64,000 nt of DNA from Gemmatimonadota bacterium (GTDB lineage: Bacteria > Gemmatimonadota > Gemmatimonadetes > Gemmatimonadales > Gemmatimonadaceae): assembly GCA_016182795.1 (NCBI GenBank), contig JACPFW010000025.1:1-64000 (forward strand). Direction: 5' to 3'. Made by a program: the position numbers and the translations under genes. Shown here in pieces: positions 16,102-24,059 of this stretch (positions within the stretch are counted from its first letter, which is position 1; each line of letters begins with the position of its first letter). The notes beneath the pieces were generated by a model. The model searched no databases and was not told the DNA's origin. It saw only the letters and a program-made list of their open reading frames with translations.

Positions 16102-16806
16102 GTGCAGCAGGAACTGGTGGCATTACTGGCAGTGCAGGCGGACGACATCGAGATCCACGCGCTCGAAGAGCGGCTGGCGCTGCTGCAGCCGCGGCTCAAG
16201 GAACTCGATCAGCGCAAGGCGCGCATTGCGGCCGATCTGGAACGCGCGCAGACGACGGTGACGGCGGAGGAGAAGAAGCAGGCCTTTCTGCGCGAGAAAA
16301 TCGCCGAACACAAGGGGCTGATTGACCGCAACCAAGCGCAGATGGACGCGGTGAAGACCATGCGCCAGGCGACGGCGGCGGTGGCGCAGATGGAAGAGGC
16401 CAAGCGCATTGTGGCCACGGAGGAGTCGGAGCTGGTGGCGATTCTCCGGCGCCTCGACGAAGCGCGCGCGGCGATGTATGGATTTGAAGCGGCGCTTGAG
16501 GCGTGCACCACGGAGCAGGCCGAAGCGCGCGCCGAGGTGGCCACCGAACAGACGACGCTGGAGGGCGAGCTGACGACGATGCGCGCCAAGCGCGCCGAGA
16601 AGGCGGTGCACGTGCCGGCCGGTCTGCTCGGCAAGTACGACAAGATCCGCGTACGTCGACGCGCGCGGGCGGCGTGGGCCATCAATGGCACGGCGTGCGG
16701 CGCGTGCGACACCGCCATTCCGATGCAGCGCCGCAACCAGATGTCGAGCGTCGGCGGCATTGACGTGTGCGAAGCGTGCGGCGTGCTGATGTACTTCGCG
16801 GAGTAG
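16102..16806 (+). CDS. C4-type zinc-ribbon coiled-coil protein (zf-RING_7 family)
   Basis: 234 residues. Residues about 5-180 are almost entirely alpha-helical coiled coil rich in Glu, Lys, Arg and Ala. The C-terminus carries a four-cysteine zinc ribbon: C-G-A-C near residue 198 and C-E-A-C near 225. This matches the bacterial zf-RING_7 (PF02591) family, often found near dnaG, rpoD or Nif3-like genes. Members are thought to bind nucleic acids or ribosomes, but no general function is agreed. The GTG at 16102 is chosen because GGGGGAGGAG lies 8-14 bases upstream; an earlier in-frame ATG is inside dnaG. recJ follows after about 40 bases. Confidence 0.82.
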   Translation: MQQELVALLAVQADDIEIHALEERLALLQPRLKELDQRKARIAADLERAQTTVTAEEKKQAFLREKIAEHKGLIDRNQAQMDAVKTMRQATAAVAQMEEAKRIVATEESELVAILRRLDEARAAMYGFEAALEACTTEQAEARAEVATEQTTLEGELTTMRAKRAEKAVHVPAGLLGKYDKIRVRRRARAAWAINGTACGACDTAIPMQRRNQMSSVGGIDVCEACGVLMYFAE

Positions 16807-16845
16807 GGATGCGGCGTCGCGCCCCACGGAGCACGCGATAACCGC

Positions 16846-18603
16846 ATGAACGCCCCCGCCTCACCACGCCGCCGCGTCGCGGCGAAGTGGAAGCACGCGG
16901 CGCGGCCGGATGCGGCGTCGCTGCGCGCGCTGCAGGACGCGCTCAGCCTCCCCGAGGCGCTGTGCGCGCTGCTCGCCTCGCGCGGCTACGTCAGCGACGA
17001 GGCGGCGCGCCGCTATCTGCGCCCGCAGCTGGAACACCTGCATCCCCCCGAGGCGCTCAAGGATCTCGACGTCGCGGTGGCGCGCCTGCGGCGCGCCGTC
17101 GAGCAGGGCGAGCAGATCGTGGTGCACGGCGACTACGATGTGGACGGGATGTGCTCCACCACGCTGATGACGCGCGCCCTGCGCACGCTGGGCGGCAACG
17201 TGACGCCGTTCGTCCCCGACCGCATGAAGGACGGCTACGATCTGGGCCCCGCCGGCGTGCAGGCGGCGCTTGATGCCGGCGCGGGCGTGGTGCTCACCTG
17301 CGACTGCGGCACGAGCGCAGTGGCGGCCGTGCAGGCGCTGCAGGATGCCGGCGTGGACGTGATCATCTCGGACCACCATCTCCCCGGCGGGCCGCTGCCG
17401 CCGGCGCTGGCAGTGCTCAACCCGCGTCGCGTCGACGACACGTCACCCGACAAGGACCTGGCGGCGGTGGGGGTGGCGTTCAAGCTGGCGCTCGCCCTCA
17501 CCCGCGCGATGGGCGGCAACGAGAACGTCGTGCTCAACATGCTCGACCTCGTGGCGCTCGCGACCGTGGCCGACGTCGCCCCCCTGCGCGGCGAGAACCG
17601 CGTGTTTGTGCGCCGCGGCCTGCCGCTCATCCGCGAATCGCGCAGCGCGGGACTGCGTGCGCTGGTGCGCGCGGCGGGACTCGACGCCAAGGAGATCACG
17701 GCCGGACGCGTGGGCTTCATCCTTGCCCCGCGCCTGAACGCGCTGGGCCGCATTGGACGCGCCATTGACGGCGTGGCGCTGCTGCTCAGCGATCGCGAGG
17801 ACGAAGCCAACGCGCTGGCGCGCCGGTGCGAGGAGCTCAACCGCGAGCGGCAGGAGCTGGATCGCCGCATTCTCGACGAGGCGCTGCGGGCGGCGGCGCA
17901 GTATCCCGCGGACGACACGTGGGGCATCGTGCTGCACGGCGAGCAGTGGCACGCGGGGGTCATCGGCATCGTCGCCTCGCGTGTGGTGGAGCAGACCGGA
18001 CGCCCCGCCGTGCTCATTGCGGTGCAGGACGGCATCGGCAAGGGATCGGGGCGCTCCATCCCGGCCTTTGACCTGCATGCCGCCCTGCAAGACTGCCACG
18101 ACCTGCTGATCAAGCACGGCGGCCACAAGGCGGCGGCGGGGCTGACGATTGACGCCGCGCAGCTCGCCGCGTTCGCGCAGCGATTCAACGACGTGGCGCG
18201 CGCCAAGCTGACGGCCGAGGATCTCGTGCCCGAGATTCGCGTGGACCTCGAACTGCCGCTCGATGAAGCGACCGACGATCTGGAGAAGCTGCTGCGCCAT
18301 CTGGAGCCGTGCGGCATCGGCAATCCGGGGCCGGTCTTCTGGGCGCGCGGCGTGAAGATCGTGAGCGGGCCCGACCGCATTGGCACCGACGGCGTGAAGG
18401 TGCGGCTGGCTACGGCGCGCGGACCGCTGGAGGCGGTGGGGTGGGGGCTCGCGCATCGCGTCAACGAACTCGTGGCCGCGCGGACCGGCACGGTGGAGAT
18501 TGCGTACAAGCTTGACCGCAACGAGTTCAAAAACGCGAGCACCCTGCAGGCGCAGATTGTGGATTTCCGCGTCGAGCGACCGGCCGACGGAGCGCCCGCG
18601 TGA
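16846..18603 (+). CDS. recJ: Single-stranded-DNA-specific exonuclease RecJ
   Basis: 585 residues, the usual length for RecJ. The DHH catalytic module shows H-G-D-Y-D-V-D-G-M (about 95), T-C-D-C-G-T and S-D-H-H-L-P-G-G. The DHHA1 region has L-N-A-L-G-R-I-G and later K-G-S-G-R-S-I and K-H-G-G-H-K-A-A-A-G, and the C-terminus is an OB-fold. RecJ is a 5'-3' single-strand exonuclease used in recombination and repair. The stop overlaps the rsmD start (GTGA), so recJ, rsmD and coaD appear to form one transcription unit. Confidence 0.95.
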   Translation: MNAPASPRRRVAAKWKHAARPDAASLRALQDALSLPEALCALLASRGYVSDEAARRYLRPQLEHLHPPEALKDLDVAVARLRRAVEQGEQIVVHGDYDVDGMCSTTLMTRALRTLGGNVTPFVPDRMKDGYDLGPAGVQAALDAGAGVVLTCDCGTSAVAAVQALQDAGVDVIISDHHLPGGPLPPALAVLNPRRVDDTSPDKDLAAVGVAFKLALALTRAMGGNENVVLNMLDLVALATVADVAPLRGENRVFVRRGLPLIRESRSAGLRALVRAAGLDAKEITAGRVGFILAPRLNALGRIGRAIDGVALLLSDREDEANALARRCEELNRERQELDRRILDEALRAAAQYPADDTWGIVLHGEQWHAGVIGIVASRVVEQTGRPAVLIAVQDGIGKGSGRSIPAFDLHAALQDCHDLLIKHGGHKAAAGLTIDAAQLAAFAQRFNDVARAKLTAEDLVPEIRVDLELPLDEATDDLEKLLRHLEPCGIGNPGPVFWARGVKIVSGPDRIGTDGVKVRLATARGPLEAVGWGLAHRVNELVAARTGTVEIAYKLDRNEFKNASTLQAQIVDFRVERPADGAPA

Positions 18604-19115
18604 GAGTCATTGCCGGCGAATGGCGGGGTCGGCCGCTGGTCGCGCCGGCGGGGCGGTCGACACGCCCGACGACTGACCGGGCGCGGGAGGCGTGGATGAG
18701 CATCATCCATCCCGGGCTCGTCGGCGCGCGCGTGCTCGACCTCTTTGCCGGCTCCGGCGCGCTGGGGCTCGAGGCGCTGTCGCGCGGCGCGGCGGAGGCG
18801 ACCTTCGTTGAAGATGACCCGCGGGCGCTCACCGCACTGCGCAAGAACGTGGCCGCGCTCGGCGCCGCCGATCGCGTGACGATCGTCCGCGCCGATGCCG
18901 TGCGGTTTGTGAAGTCGCTGGACGCCGGCGCCTTCGATATTGCGTTTGCCGACCCACCGTACGAGAAGGGGCTGGCGACGGCGGTCGCCGAGCGCTGGCT
19001 GGACGCCCCGTTCGCGCACATTCTTGGCGTGGAGCACTCGCCACGCGAACCGTTGCCGCAGGGCGCCGATAGCCGTCGCTATGGGGACACGGCCATCACT
19101 TTCTACCGGGACTGA
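18600..19115 (+). CDS. rsmD: 16S rRNA (guanine966-N2)-methyltransferase
   Basis: 171 residues. The start M-R-V-I-A-G-E-W-R-G-R is typical of RsmD. The SAM-binding motif is V-L-D-L-F-A-G-S-G-A-L-G and the catalytic motif F-A-D-P-P-Y is present near residue 117. The enzyme methylates G966 of 16S rRNA during 30S assembly. It starts at a GTG overlapping the recJ stop, and coaD starts one base after its stop; the rsmD-coaD pair is common across bacteria. Confidence 0.94.
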   Translation: MRVIAGEWRGRPLVAPAGRSTRPTTDRAREAWMSIIHPGLVGARVLDLFAGSGALGLEALSRGAAEATFVEDDPRALTALRKNVAALGAADRVTIVRADAVRFVKSLDAGAFDIAFADPPYEKGLATAVAERWLDAPFAHILGVEHSPREPLPQGADSRRYGDTAITFYRD

Positions 19116-19116
19116 C

Positions 19117-19605
19117 ATGCCACGGCTGGCACTGTACGCGGGGAGTTTTGATCCGATCACCAACGGACACACCGACCTCATCAAGCGGTCGCTCGGGTTC
19201 GTGGACAAGCTGATTGTCGCCGTGGCGGTAAATGTGCAGAAGCAGTCGCTGTTCTCGGTGGAGGAACGCGAAGCGCTGATCAGCGCGGCGGTGGAAAACG
19301 ACCCGCGGGTCGAAGTGCGCTCGTTTCAGGGGCTGCTGGTCGAGTTCGCCCTCTCGCTGCAGGTGCCGGTGCTGATTCGCGGCCTGCGCGCCGTGAGCGA
19401 CTACGAGTACGAATACCAGATGGCGCTGATGAACCGCCACCTCGCACCGACGATGGAGACGGTCTTCATGGTGCCGTCGCTCGACACGACGTACATCAGT
19501 TCGTCGATGGTGCGAGAGGTCGCCAAGTTTGGGGGGGATATCACGAACTTGGTCCATCCCCGCGTGGCGAAGGCTCTTCGTGACAAGTTTGGCACCGGGA
19601 AGTAA
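19117..19605 (+). CDS. coaD: Phosphopantetheine adenylyltransferase
   Basis: 162 residues, the standard CoaD length. The nucleotidyltransferase signature is G-S-F-D-P-I-T-N-G-H near the N-terminus, with R-G-L-R-A-V-S-D-Y-E-Y-E-Y-Q-M in the middle and Y-I-S-S-S-M-V-R-E towards the end. It catalyses the penultimate step of coenzyme A synthesis. The ATG at 19117 starts the conserved sequence directly after the rsmD stop; the open frame upstream lies within rsmD. A palindromic repeat follows 16 bases after the stop. Confidence 0.95.
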   Translation: MPRLALYAGSFDPITNGHTDLIKRSLGFVDKLIVAVAVNVQKQSLFSVEEREALISAAVENDPRVEVRSFQGLLVEFALSLQVPVLIRGLRAVSDYEYEYQMALMNRHLAPTMETVFMVPSLDTTYISSSMVREVAKFGGDITNLVHPRVAKALRDKFGTGK

Positions 19606-19621
19606 CGATCCTTGCTCTTCG

Positions 19622-19757
19622 CGGAACGGGGAAGGGGGCCGGGACTAAGGGACGGGTGAAGTGAGGGGCGAGGAGCGACGGGCGACAGCCTTCGCGCCCC
19701 TCGCTCGGTCCGCCTCCCGTCCCACATTTCTTAGTCTCGGCCCTCCTCCTCGTTCCG
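19622..19757. repeat. Palindromic intergenic repeat, copy D (GGCCGGGACT subtype)
   Basis: The left end CGGAACGGGGAAGGGGGCCG continues GGACTAAGGGACGGG; the right end reads TTAGTCTCGGCCCTCCTCCT and finishes CGTTCCG. It lies between codirectional coaD and pta, ending 22 bases before the pta start. Confidence 0.88.
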
Positions 19758-19779
19758 GCCGCTCCTCCAGATTCCACTC

Positions 19780-20787
19780 GTGTCCTTCCTTCACGATCTC
19801 CACTCCCGCGCCGCCGAAATCCCTCGCCGCCTCGCCTTTGCCGAGTCGGCGGATGAGCGCGTGCTCGAGGCCGTGCGGCGCGTGCGCAAGGAAGGGTTGG
19901 CCATCCCGGTGCTCGTGCTCGATCCGGCGCATCCGGAGACGCACGAGGCGGCGCTTGCCACGGGGGCGGAGTGCGTGGATCCGACGACCAATCCGCACCG
20001 CGACCGGTTGGTGGAGGCGCTCATCAGCGCGCGGGCGCAAAGGGGCCTGACGCTCGAGGGCGCGGAGCGACTGGCGCGCGATCCGCTGGTCTTCGCCATC
20101 TGGCTGCTGCATGAGCGCGGCGTGCACGGATGCGTGGCGGGAGCGGTGCGGACGACGGCCGAGGTGCTGCGGTATTCGCTGTGGCTTGTTGGGCCCGATG
20201 CCGGGGTGAAGACGGTTTCGAGCGCGTTCTACATGGTTACCGAACACGGGCAGGCGACGGGACAGGGTGTGTTGACCTTCACCGACTGCGCGGTTGTGCC
20301 TGATCCTACCGCGGAGCAGTTGGCTGATATCGCCCTGGCGGCCGCCGAGGCGCGGCGTCGGATTGTGGGGGACGAACCGCGGGTCGCGCTGCTGTCCTTC
20401 TCCACGCGGGGGAGCGCGGAATCGGCGTCGGTGGCCAAGGTTCGCGACGCGCTGGCCCGCATCCGCGTGCGGGATCCCGGCCTGGTGGTCGACGGCGAGC
20501 TGCAGGGCGACGCGGCGCTTGCCCCCGCGGTGGCGGCGCGCAAGGCGCCGGAGAGCCCGGTGGCGGGGGGCGCTAACGTGCTGGTCTTCCCGAACCTCGA
20601 TGCCGGCAACATCGCGTACAAGCTGGTGGAGCGTCTGGCCGGGGTTCGGGCCATCGGCCCCATCCTGCAGGGACTCGCACTTCCGGTCTGCGATCTCTCG
20701 CGCGGCGCGAGTCCGGATGCCATTTTTGACGTGGCGGCCATCACCGCCCTGCTGTCGAGCCCGTCGGCCGATGGGCGATCGCGCTGA
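19780..20787 (+). CDS. pta: Phosphate acetyltransferase (short form)
   Basis: 335 residues, matching the catalytic PTA_PTB domain without the N-terminal DRTGG regulatory part of long Pta enzymes. Recognisable blocks are [16 protein letters not shown] near the start, a serine-rich S-S-A-F-Y-M-V around the phosphate/CoA site, [10 protein letters not shown] and [13 protein letters not shown]. It interconverts acetyl-CoA and acetyl phosphate. No ackA is in the window. The start is a GTG at 19780. The stress-response partner-switch genes begin 28 bases after it, so acetyl phosphate metabolism and stress signalling may be cotranscribed. Confidence 0.9.
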   Translation: MSFLHDLHSRAAEIPRRLAFAESADERVLEAVRRVRKEGLAIPVLVLDPAHPETHEAALATGAECVDPTTNPHRDRLVEALISARAQRGLTLEGAERLARDPLVFAIWLLHERGVHGCVAGAVRTTAEVLRYSLWLVGPDAGVKTVSSAFYMVTEHGQATGQGVLTFTDCAVVPDPTAEQLADIALAAAEARRRIVGDEPRVALLSFSTRGSAESASVAKVRDALARIRVRDPGLVVDGELQGDAALAPAVAARKAPESPVAGGANVLVFPNLDAGNIAYKLVERLAGVRAIGPILQGLALPVCDLSRGASPDAIFDVAAITALLSSPSADGRSR

Positions 20788-20815
20788 GTTCCCTCCCGCT
20801 GAGGACGCACCTGAC

Positions 20816-21148
20816 ATGAGCTTTACCGTCAAGAAGACCAACGACGTCACGATCTTCGAAGTCGAAGGGACGTTGATCGTCGGCAATCGCCAGGAGCTGA
20901 AGCAGAAGGTCATCGACGAGATCGAGGGCGGCGCGCGCAAGGTGCTGGTGGACTTCGAGAAGACCACCTACATTGACAGCTCGGGTCTCGGCGTGCTGGT
21001 CTCACTCGCCAAGAAGATTCGCGAGACGGGCGGCGACCTGCGCCTCGCCAACCTGAACGACGACCTGCAGACCCTGTTTGAGCTGACCAAACTCGACACG
21101 CTGTTCCAGATCTCCGAGAGCCGCGACCGCGCACTCGAGAGCTTCTAG
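20816..21148 (+). CDS. STAS-domain anti-sigma factor antagonist (RsbV/SpoIIAA type)
   Basis: 110 residues forming one STAS domain. The phosphorylation site is in Y-I-D-S-S-G-L-G-V-L near residue 58, and the N-terminal strands V-T-I-F-E-V-E-G are typical. Dephosphorylated proteins of this type bind an anti-sigma kinase and release the sigma factor; phosphorylation by the kinase reverses this. The ATG at 20816 is used because the conserved fold starts there; the frame extends upstream inside pta. The kinase gene starts on the base after the stop, so the two are translationally coupled. Confidence 0.92.
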   Translation: MSFTVKKTNDVTIFEVEGTLIVGNRQELKQKVIDEIEGGARKVLVDFEKTTYIDSSGLGVLVSLAKKIRETGGDLRLANLNDDLQTLFELTKLDTLFQISESRDRALESF

Positions 21149-21592
21149 ATGGGGCCTGTGCCCCTGCAGCTCGAGCTGGAACTCCCGAGCGACGTCAATT
21201 GCATTGAGTCCGTGGTGGCCGAGGTGGTGCGCCGCTGCGCGGAGGCGGCGTTCGCCGACCGCCAGTTGGCGTTTCACATTCCGGTCGCGCTCACCGAGGC
21301 GCTGTCCAACGCCATCCTGCGCGGCAACGGCGAGGACGCGAGCAAGTCGGTGCGTCTGCGGGTGACGGTTGACGCGCAGGCGCTCGTCGTTGACGTCGAG
21401 GACGACGGGCTGGGATTTGATCTCGCCGCCTGCACGCTCGATCCGACCATCGACGACAATCTCGACCGCGAAGACGGCCGCGGGCTGTTCCTGATGCAGC
21501 GGCTGATGGACCGGGTGGAGCAATTTCGCGGGAGCGGCAACGTAGTGCGCATGATTCTTCACCGGCGGTCGAGCGACGACCGCGCCGCGTGA
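21149..21592 (+). CDS. ATP-binding anti-sigma factor kinase (RsbW/SpoIIAB type)
   Basis: 147 residues with a GHKL-type HATPase_c_2 domain. The N box is E-A-L-S-N-A-I-L-R-G-N, the G1 box D-D-G-L-G-F-D and the G2-like motif G-R-G-L-F-L-M. Such kinases phosphorylate the neighbouring STAS protein on serine and hold a sigma factor inactive. No sigma factor gene is in this cluster, so the target lies elsewhere or the switch controls something other than sigma. The PP2C phosphatase follows after 10 bases. Confidence 0.9.
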   Translation: MGPVPLQLELELPSDVNCIESVVAEVVRRCAEAAFADRQLAFHIPVALTEALSNAILRGNGEDASKSVRLRVTVDAQALVVDVEDDGLGFDLAACTLDPTIDDNLDREDGRGLFLMQRLMDRVEQFRGSGNVVRMILHRRSSDDRAA

Positions 21593-21602
21593 CGAGCGCC
21601 GC

Positions 21603-23129
21603 GTGAAAGACCTCGACGCCGTCCTGTCGGCCTTCCGCGAGGCCACCGGCTGCCCGGCGTCGGTGTGGGCGCAGCCGACGCCCGACGAGCCGTTGCAGAT
21701 CGAGGGCGGCGATCCGGGCGATTCGCCGGCACCGGCCACCGAGCAGCTCCCCGCCGCCGGCACGCGCGAAGTCACGACCGATGCCGGGCGCCAGATTGTC
21801 GCGCGCGTGCCCGGCGCGCGCGCGGCGTGGCTGTGCGTGGGGCCCTCGCGCGATGAGCGCGCCGCTGCGCTCGGCCTAAAGCTCCTGCTGCCCGTGGCGT
21901 CGCAGGTGCTGCGCTCTCAACTCGAAGTCAGCCACGCGGCCAACGACCTGGCCGAACAAGACGCGGCCACGACGATTCTCAACGAGATTTCCGAAACCGT
22001 CGGCGCGCGCCGCGGCGCGATCTACGTGATCGACCGCACCGTTGGCATGCTGCGCGCCGTCGCAACGCTTGGCACGTCGACGCCGCTCGCCGACATCGCG
22101 GCCGACGACGCGGTGTCGGTGACGGCGCGCGTCTTCCGCACGCACCACGCGCTGACGGTGGCCGAGGGGGCCATGCAGTCGGAGGTGGAGGCGCCGATTC
22201 GGCGCGGCGCGATGCTCAGCGTGCCGATCATGTGGGCCACCCCGCAGGGCGGCGTGCCGCTGGGCGTGGTCAACCTGTCGGGGCGCCGCGGCGGCCAGCC
22301 GTTCACGGCCAGCGACCAGAAGCTGGTGGCGGCCATCGCCACGCAGGTGGGAACGACGATTCAGAACACGCGCCTCGTGCGCGCGTCCACCGAGCAGGCC
22401 GAGCTCACGCGCGAGATGGCGCTGGCGCACGACCTGCAGATGAAGCTGCTGCCGCCGCCGCAGTCGCTGGCCCCGGCGGCCGACTGCGCGGCGCGCGTGG
22501 CGCCGGCGGAGAGCGTGGGCGGCGACTTCTACAATCTGTTCCTGCTCGGCGATGGCAAGGTGGGCGTGCTCATTGGCGATGTGTCGAGTCACGGGTATCG
22601 GTCGGCGCTGATCATGGCGCTGGTGATGAGCGCCACCGCCATTCACGCGCGCGGCTCGAGCGATCCGGCGGCAACGATCGGCGCGCTGCTCACATCGCTG
22701 GCCGACGAGCTGCGCGAGACGGAGATGTTCATGACCGTCTGCTACGCGGTGATCGACACGCGCGCCGGAACGCTGACGTGGTGCAACGCCGGGCATCCGC
22801 ACGCGTTCGTGGTGCATACCGACGGCACGTCGACGCGCCTCGCGGCCACCGATCCGCCGCTCGGCCTCGTGGACGAGGCGCCGCACGCGGCATCGCGGCC
22901 GTGGAGCGCGAGCGACCTGCTGGTGCTGTTCACCGACGGCATCAGCGATGCGCGCGGCGCGCAGAAGAAGCGGCTAGGCGAGAGCGCGGTGCTCGAGGTC
23001 GTCACCGCGCGCCGCGCCGAAGCGGCGTGGCGCATCGTGGACGGCGTATTCGCGCTGCTCGAGGGGCATATGGGCGCGCTGCCGCCGCGGGATGATCAGG
23101 CGCTGGTCGTGCTGCGCACGACCCAATGA
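21603..23129 (+). CDS. GAF-domain PP2C/SpoIIE serine phosphatase (RsbU type)
   Basis: 508 residues. An N-terminal region of unknown fold (1-110) leads to a GAF sensory domain (about 115-265; I-L-N-E-I-S-E-T-V and V-P-L-G-V-V-N-L-S-G). A linker helix A-L-A-H-D-L-Q-M-K-L-L-P-P-P precedes the SpoIIE/PP2C domain (about 290-508) with metal-binding acids in S-V-G-G-D-F-Y-N-L and V-L-I-G-D-V-S-S-H-G, then N-A-G-H-P-H and L-F-T-D-G-I-S-D-A. It should dephosphorylate the STAS protein encoded two genes upstream in response to whatever the GAF domain senses. The GTG start at 21603 follows the kinase by 10 bases; the stop overlaps rsmA (ATGA). Confidence 0.9.
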   Translation: MKDLDAVLSAFREATGCPASVWAQPTPDEPLQIEGGDPGDSPAPATEQLPAAGTREVTTDAGRQIVARVPGARAAWLCVGPSRDERAAALGLKLLLPVASQVLRSQLEVSHAANDLAEQDAATTILNEISETVGARRGAIYVIDRTVGMLRAVATLGTSTPLADIAADDAVSVTARVFRTHHALTVAEGAMQSEVEAPIRRGAMLSVPIMWATPQGGVPLGVVNLSGRRGGQPFTASDQKLVAAIATQVGTTIQNTRLVRASTEQAELTREMALAHDLQMKLLPPPQSLAPAADCAARVAPAESVGGDFYNLFLLGDGKVGVLIGDVSSHGYRSALIMALVMSATAIHARGSSDPAATIGALLTSLADELRETEMFMTVCYAVIDTRAGTLTWCNAGHPHAFVVHTDGTSTRLAATDPPLGLVDEAPHAASRPWSASDLLVLFTDGISDARGAQKKRLGESAVLEVVTARRAEAAWRIVDGVFALLEGHMGALPPRDDQALVVLRTTQ

Positions 23130-23935
23130 GCTCCTATCCGCCCCCGCGCAAGCGACTCGGCCAACATTTCCTGACCGACCCGCGCATCCTCGGCCGCATC
23201 GTCGACGCGCTGGCGCCGGCGGCCGACGAGACGGTCGTGGAGATCGGGCCGGGGCGGGGGGCGCTCACCGACGTGCTGCTGCAGCGCGCAGGGCGGGTGA
23301 TCGCCATTGAGATCGACCGCGACCTCGCGCCGCGGCTGCGCGAGCGGTATGCGGACGATGCCCGGCTGACGGTCATCGAAAGCGACGTGCTGAAGGTCGA
23401 CTTTGGCGCGCTGACCGGCGGGCCATACGTGGTGGCCGGCAACGTACCGTACAACATCACCACGCCGATCCTCTTTCACGCCCTGCGCGTGCCGCGGCCG
23501 CTGCGCGCGGTGTACCTGGTGCAGCGCGAAGTGGCCGAGCGCGTAGTGGCGCCACCGGCCAGCGAATCATACGGCGCGCTGTCAGTGAATGTGCAGGCGG
23601 TGGCGCACGCCGAACTCGTTTTTCGCGTGCCGGCGGGGGCGTTCCAGCCGCCGCCCAAGGTGGAGAGTGCCGTGCTGCGCATCACGCCGCGCGGCGACGC
23701 GGTGATTGTCGCCGGCGAGGAAGAGGCGTATCGCGCGCTGGTGCAGGCGTCATTCGGCCTGCGGCGCAAGCAGCTGCGGCGCGTCGTGCGCACCGTGTGC
23801 AGTCTCGATGTGGAAGCGGCCGACCGCGTGGTGGCGGCGGCGGGGCTGGATCCCGAGGCGCGCCCCGAGGTGCTCACGCCCGACGATTTTGCGCGTCTGC
23901 TGCGCGCACGCCGGCATTGGCGACGTGACACCTGA
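23126..23935 (+). CDS. rsmA: 16S rRNA (adenine1518-N6/adenine1519-N6)-dimethyltransferase
   Basis: 269 residues, the standard KsgA length. The start P-P-R-K-R-L-G-Q-H-F-L-T-D is typical. SAM-binding motifs are V-E-I-G-P-G-R-G-A-L-T, A-I-E-I-D-R-D-L and the catalytic N-V-P-Y-N-I-T near residue 107. It dimethylates two adjacent adenines in 16S rRNA late in 30S assembly. The ATG overlaps the phosphatase stop by 4 bases, so it is probably the last gene of the partner-switch operon. Confidence 0.95.
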   Translation: MSSYPPPRKRLGQHFLTDPRILGRIVDALAPAADETVVEIGPGRGALTDVLLQRAGRVIAIEIDRDLAPRLRERYADDARLTVIESDVLKVDFGALTGGPYVVAGNVPYNITTPILFHALRVPRPLRAVYLVQREVAERVVAPPASESYGALSVNVQAVAHAELVFRVPAGAFQPPPKVESAVLRITPRGDAVIVAGEEEAYRALVQASFGLRRKQLRRVVRTVCSLDVEAADRVVAAAGLDPEARPEVLTPDDFARLLRARRHWRRDT

Positions 23936-24000
23936 CAGCTGCTGAGAGAAACTGACGGACGGCGGCGCAAGTGGGCGGAGGCTCGCAAGCTACGAGGCGC

Positions 24001-24059
24001 CGCGCTGATCAAAGCGGAACCATGCCTCGTTCGTCGGGGTTCAGGGCTTGATCAGCGCG
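24001..24059. repeat. 12-bp perfect inverted repeat at the convergent rsmA/lipoprotein junction
   Basis: CGCGCTGATCAA (24001-24012) is perfectly complementary to TTGATCAGCGCG (24048-24059), separated by 35 bases. The right arm is inside the 3' end of the minus-strand lipoprotein gene and encodes its last residues. No T-tract follows on either strand. Confidence 0.7.

Noticed and set aside
17235-19208. 657-codon minus-strand frame over recJ/rsmD
   Set aside because: Serine/arginine-rich shadow of conserved genes.
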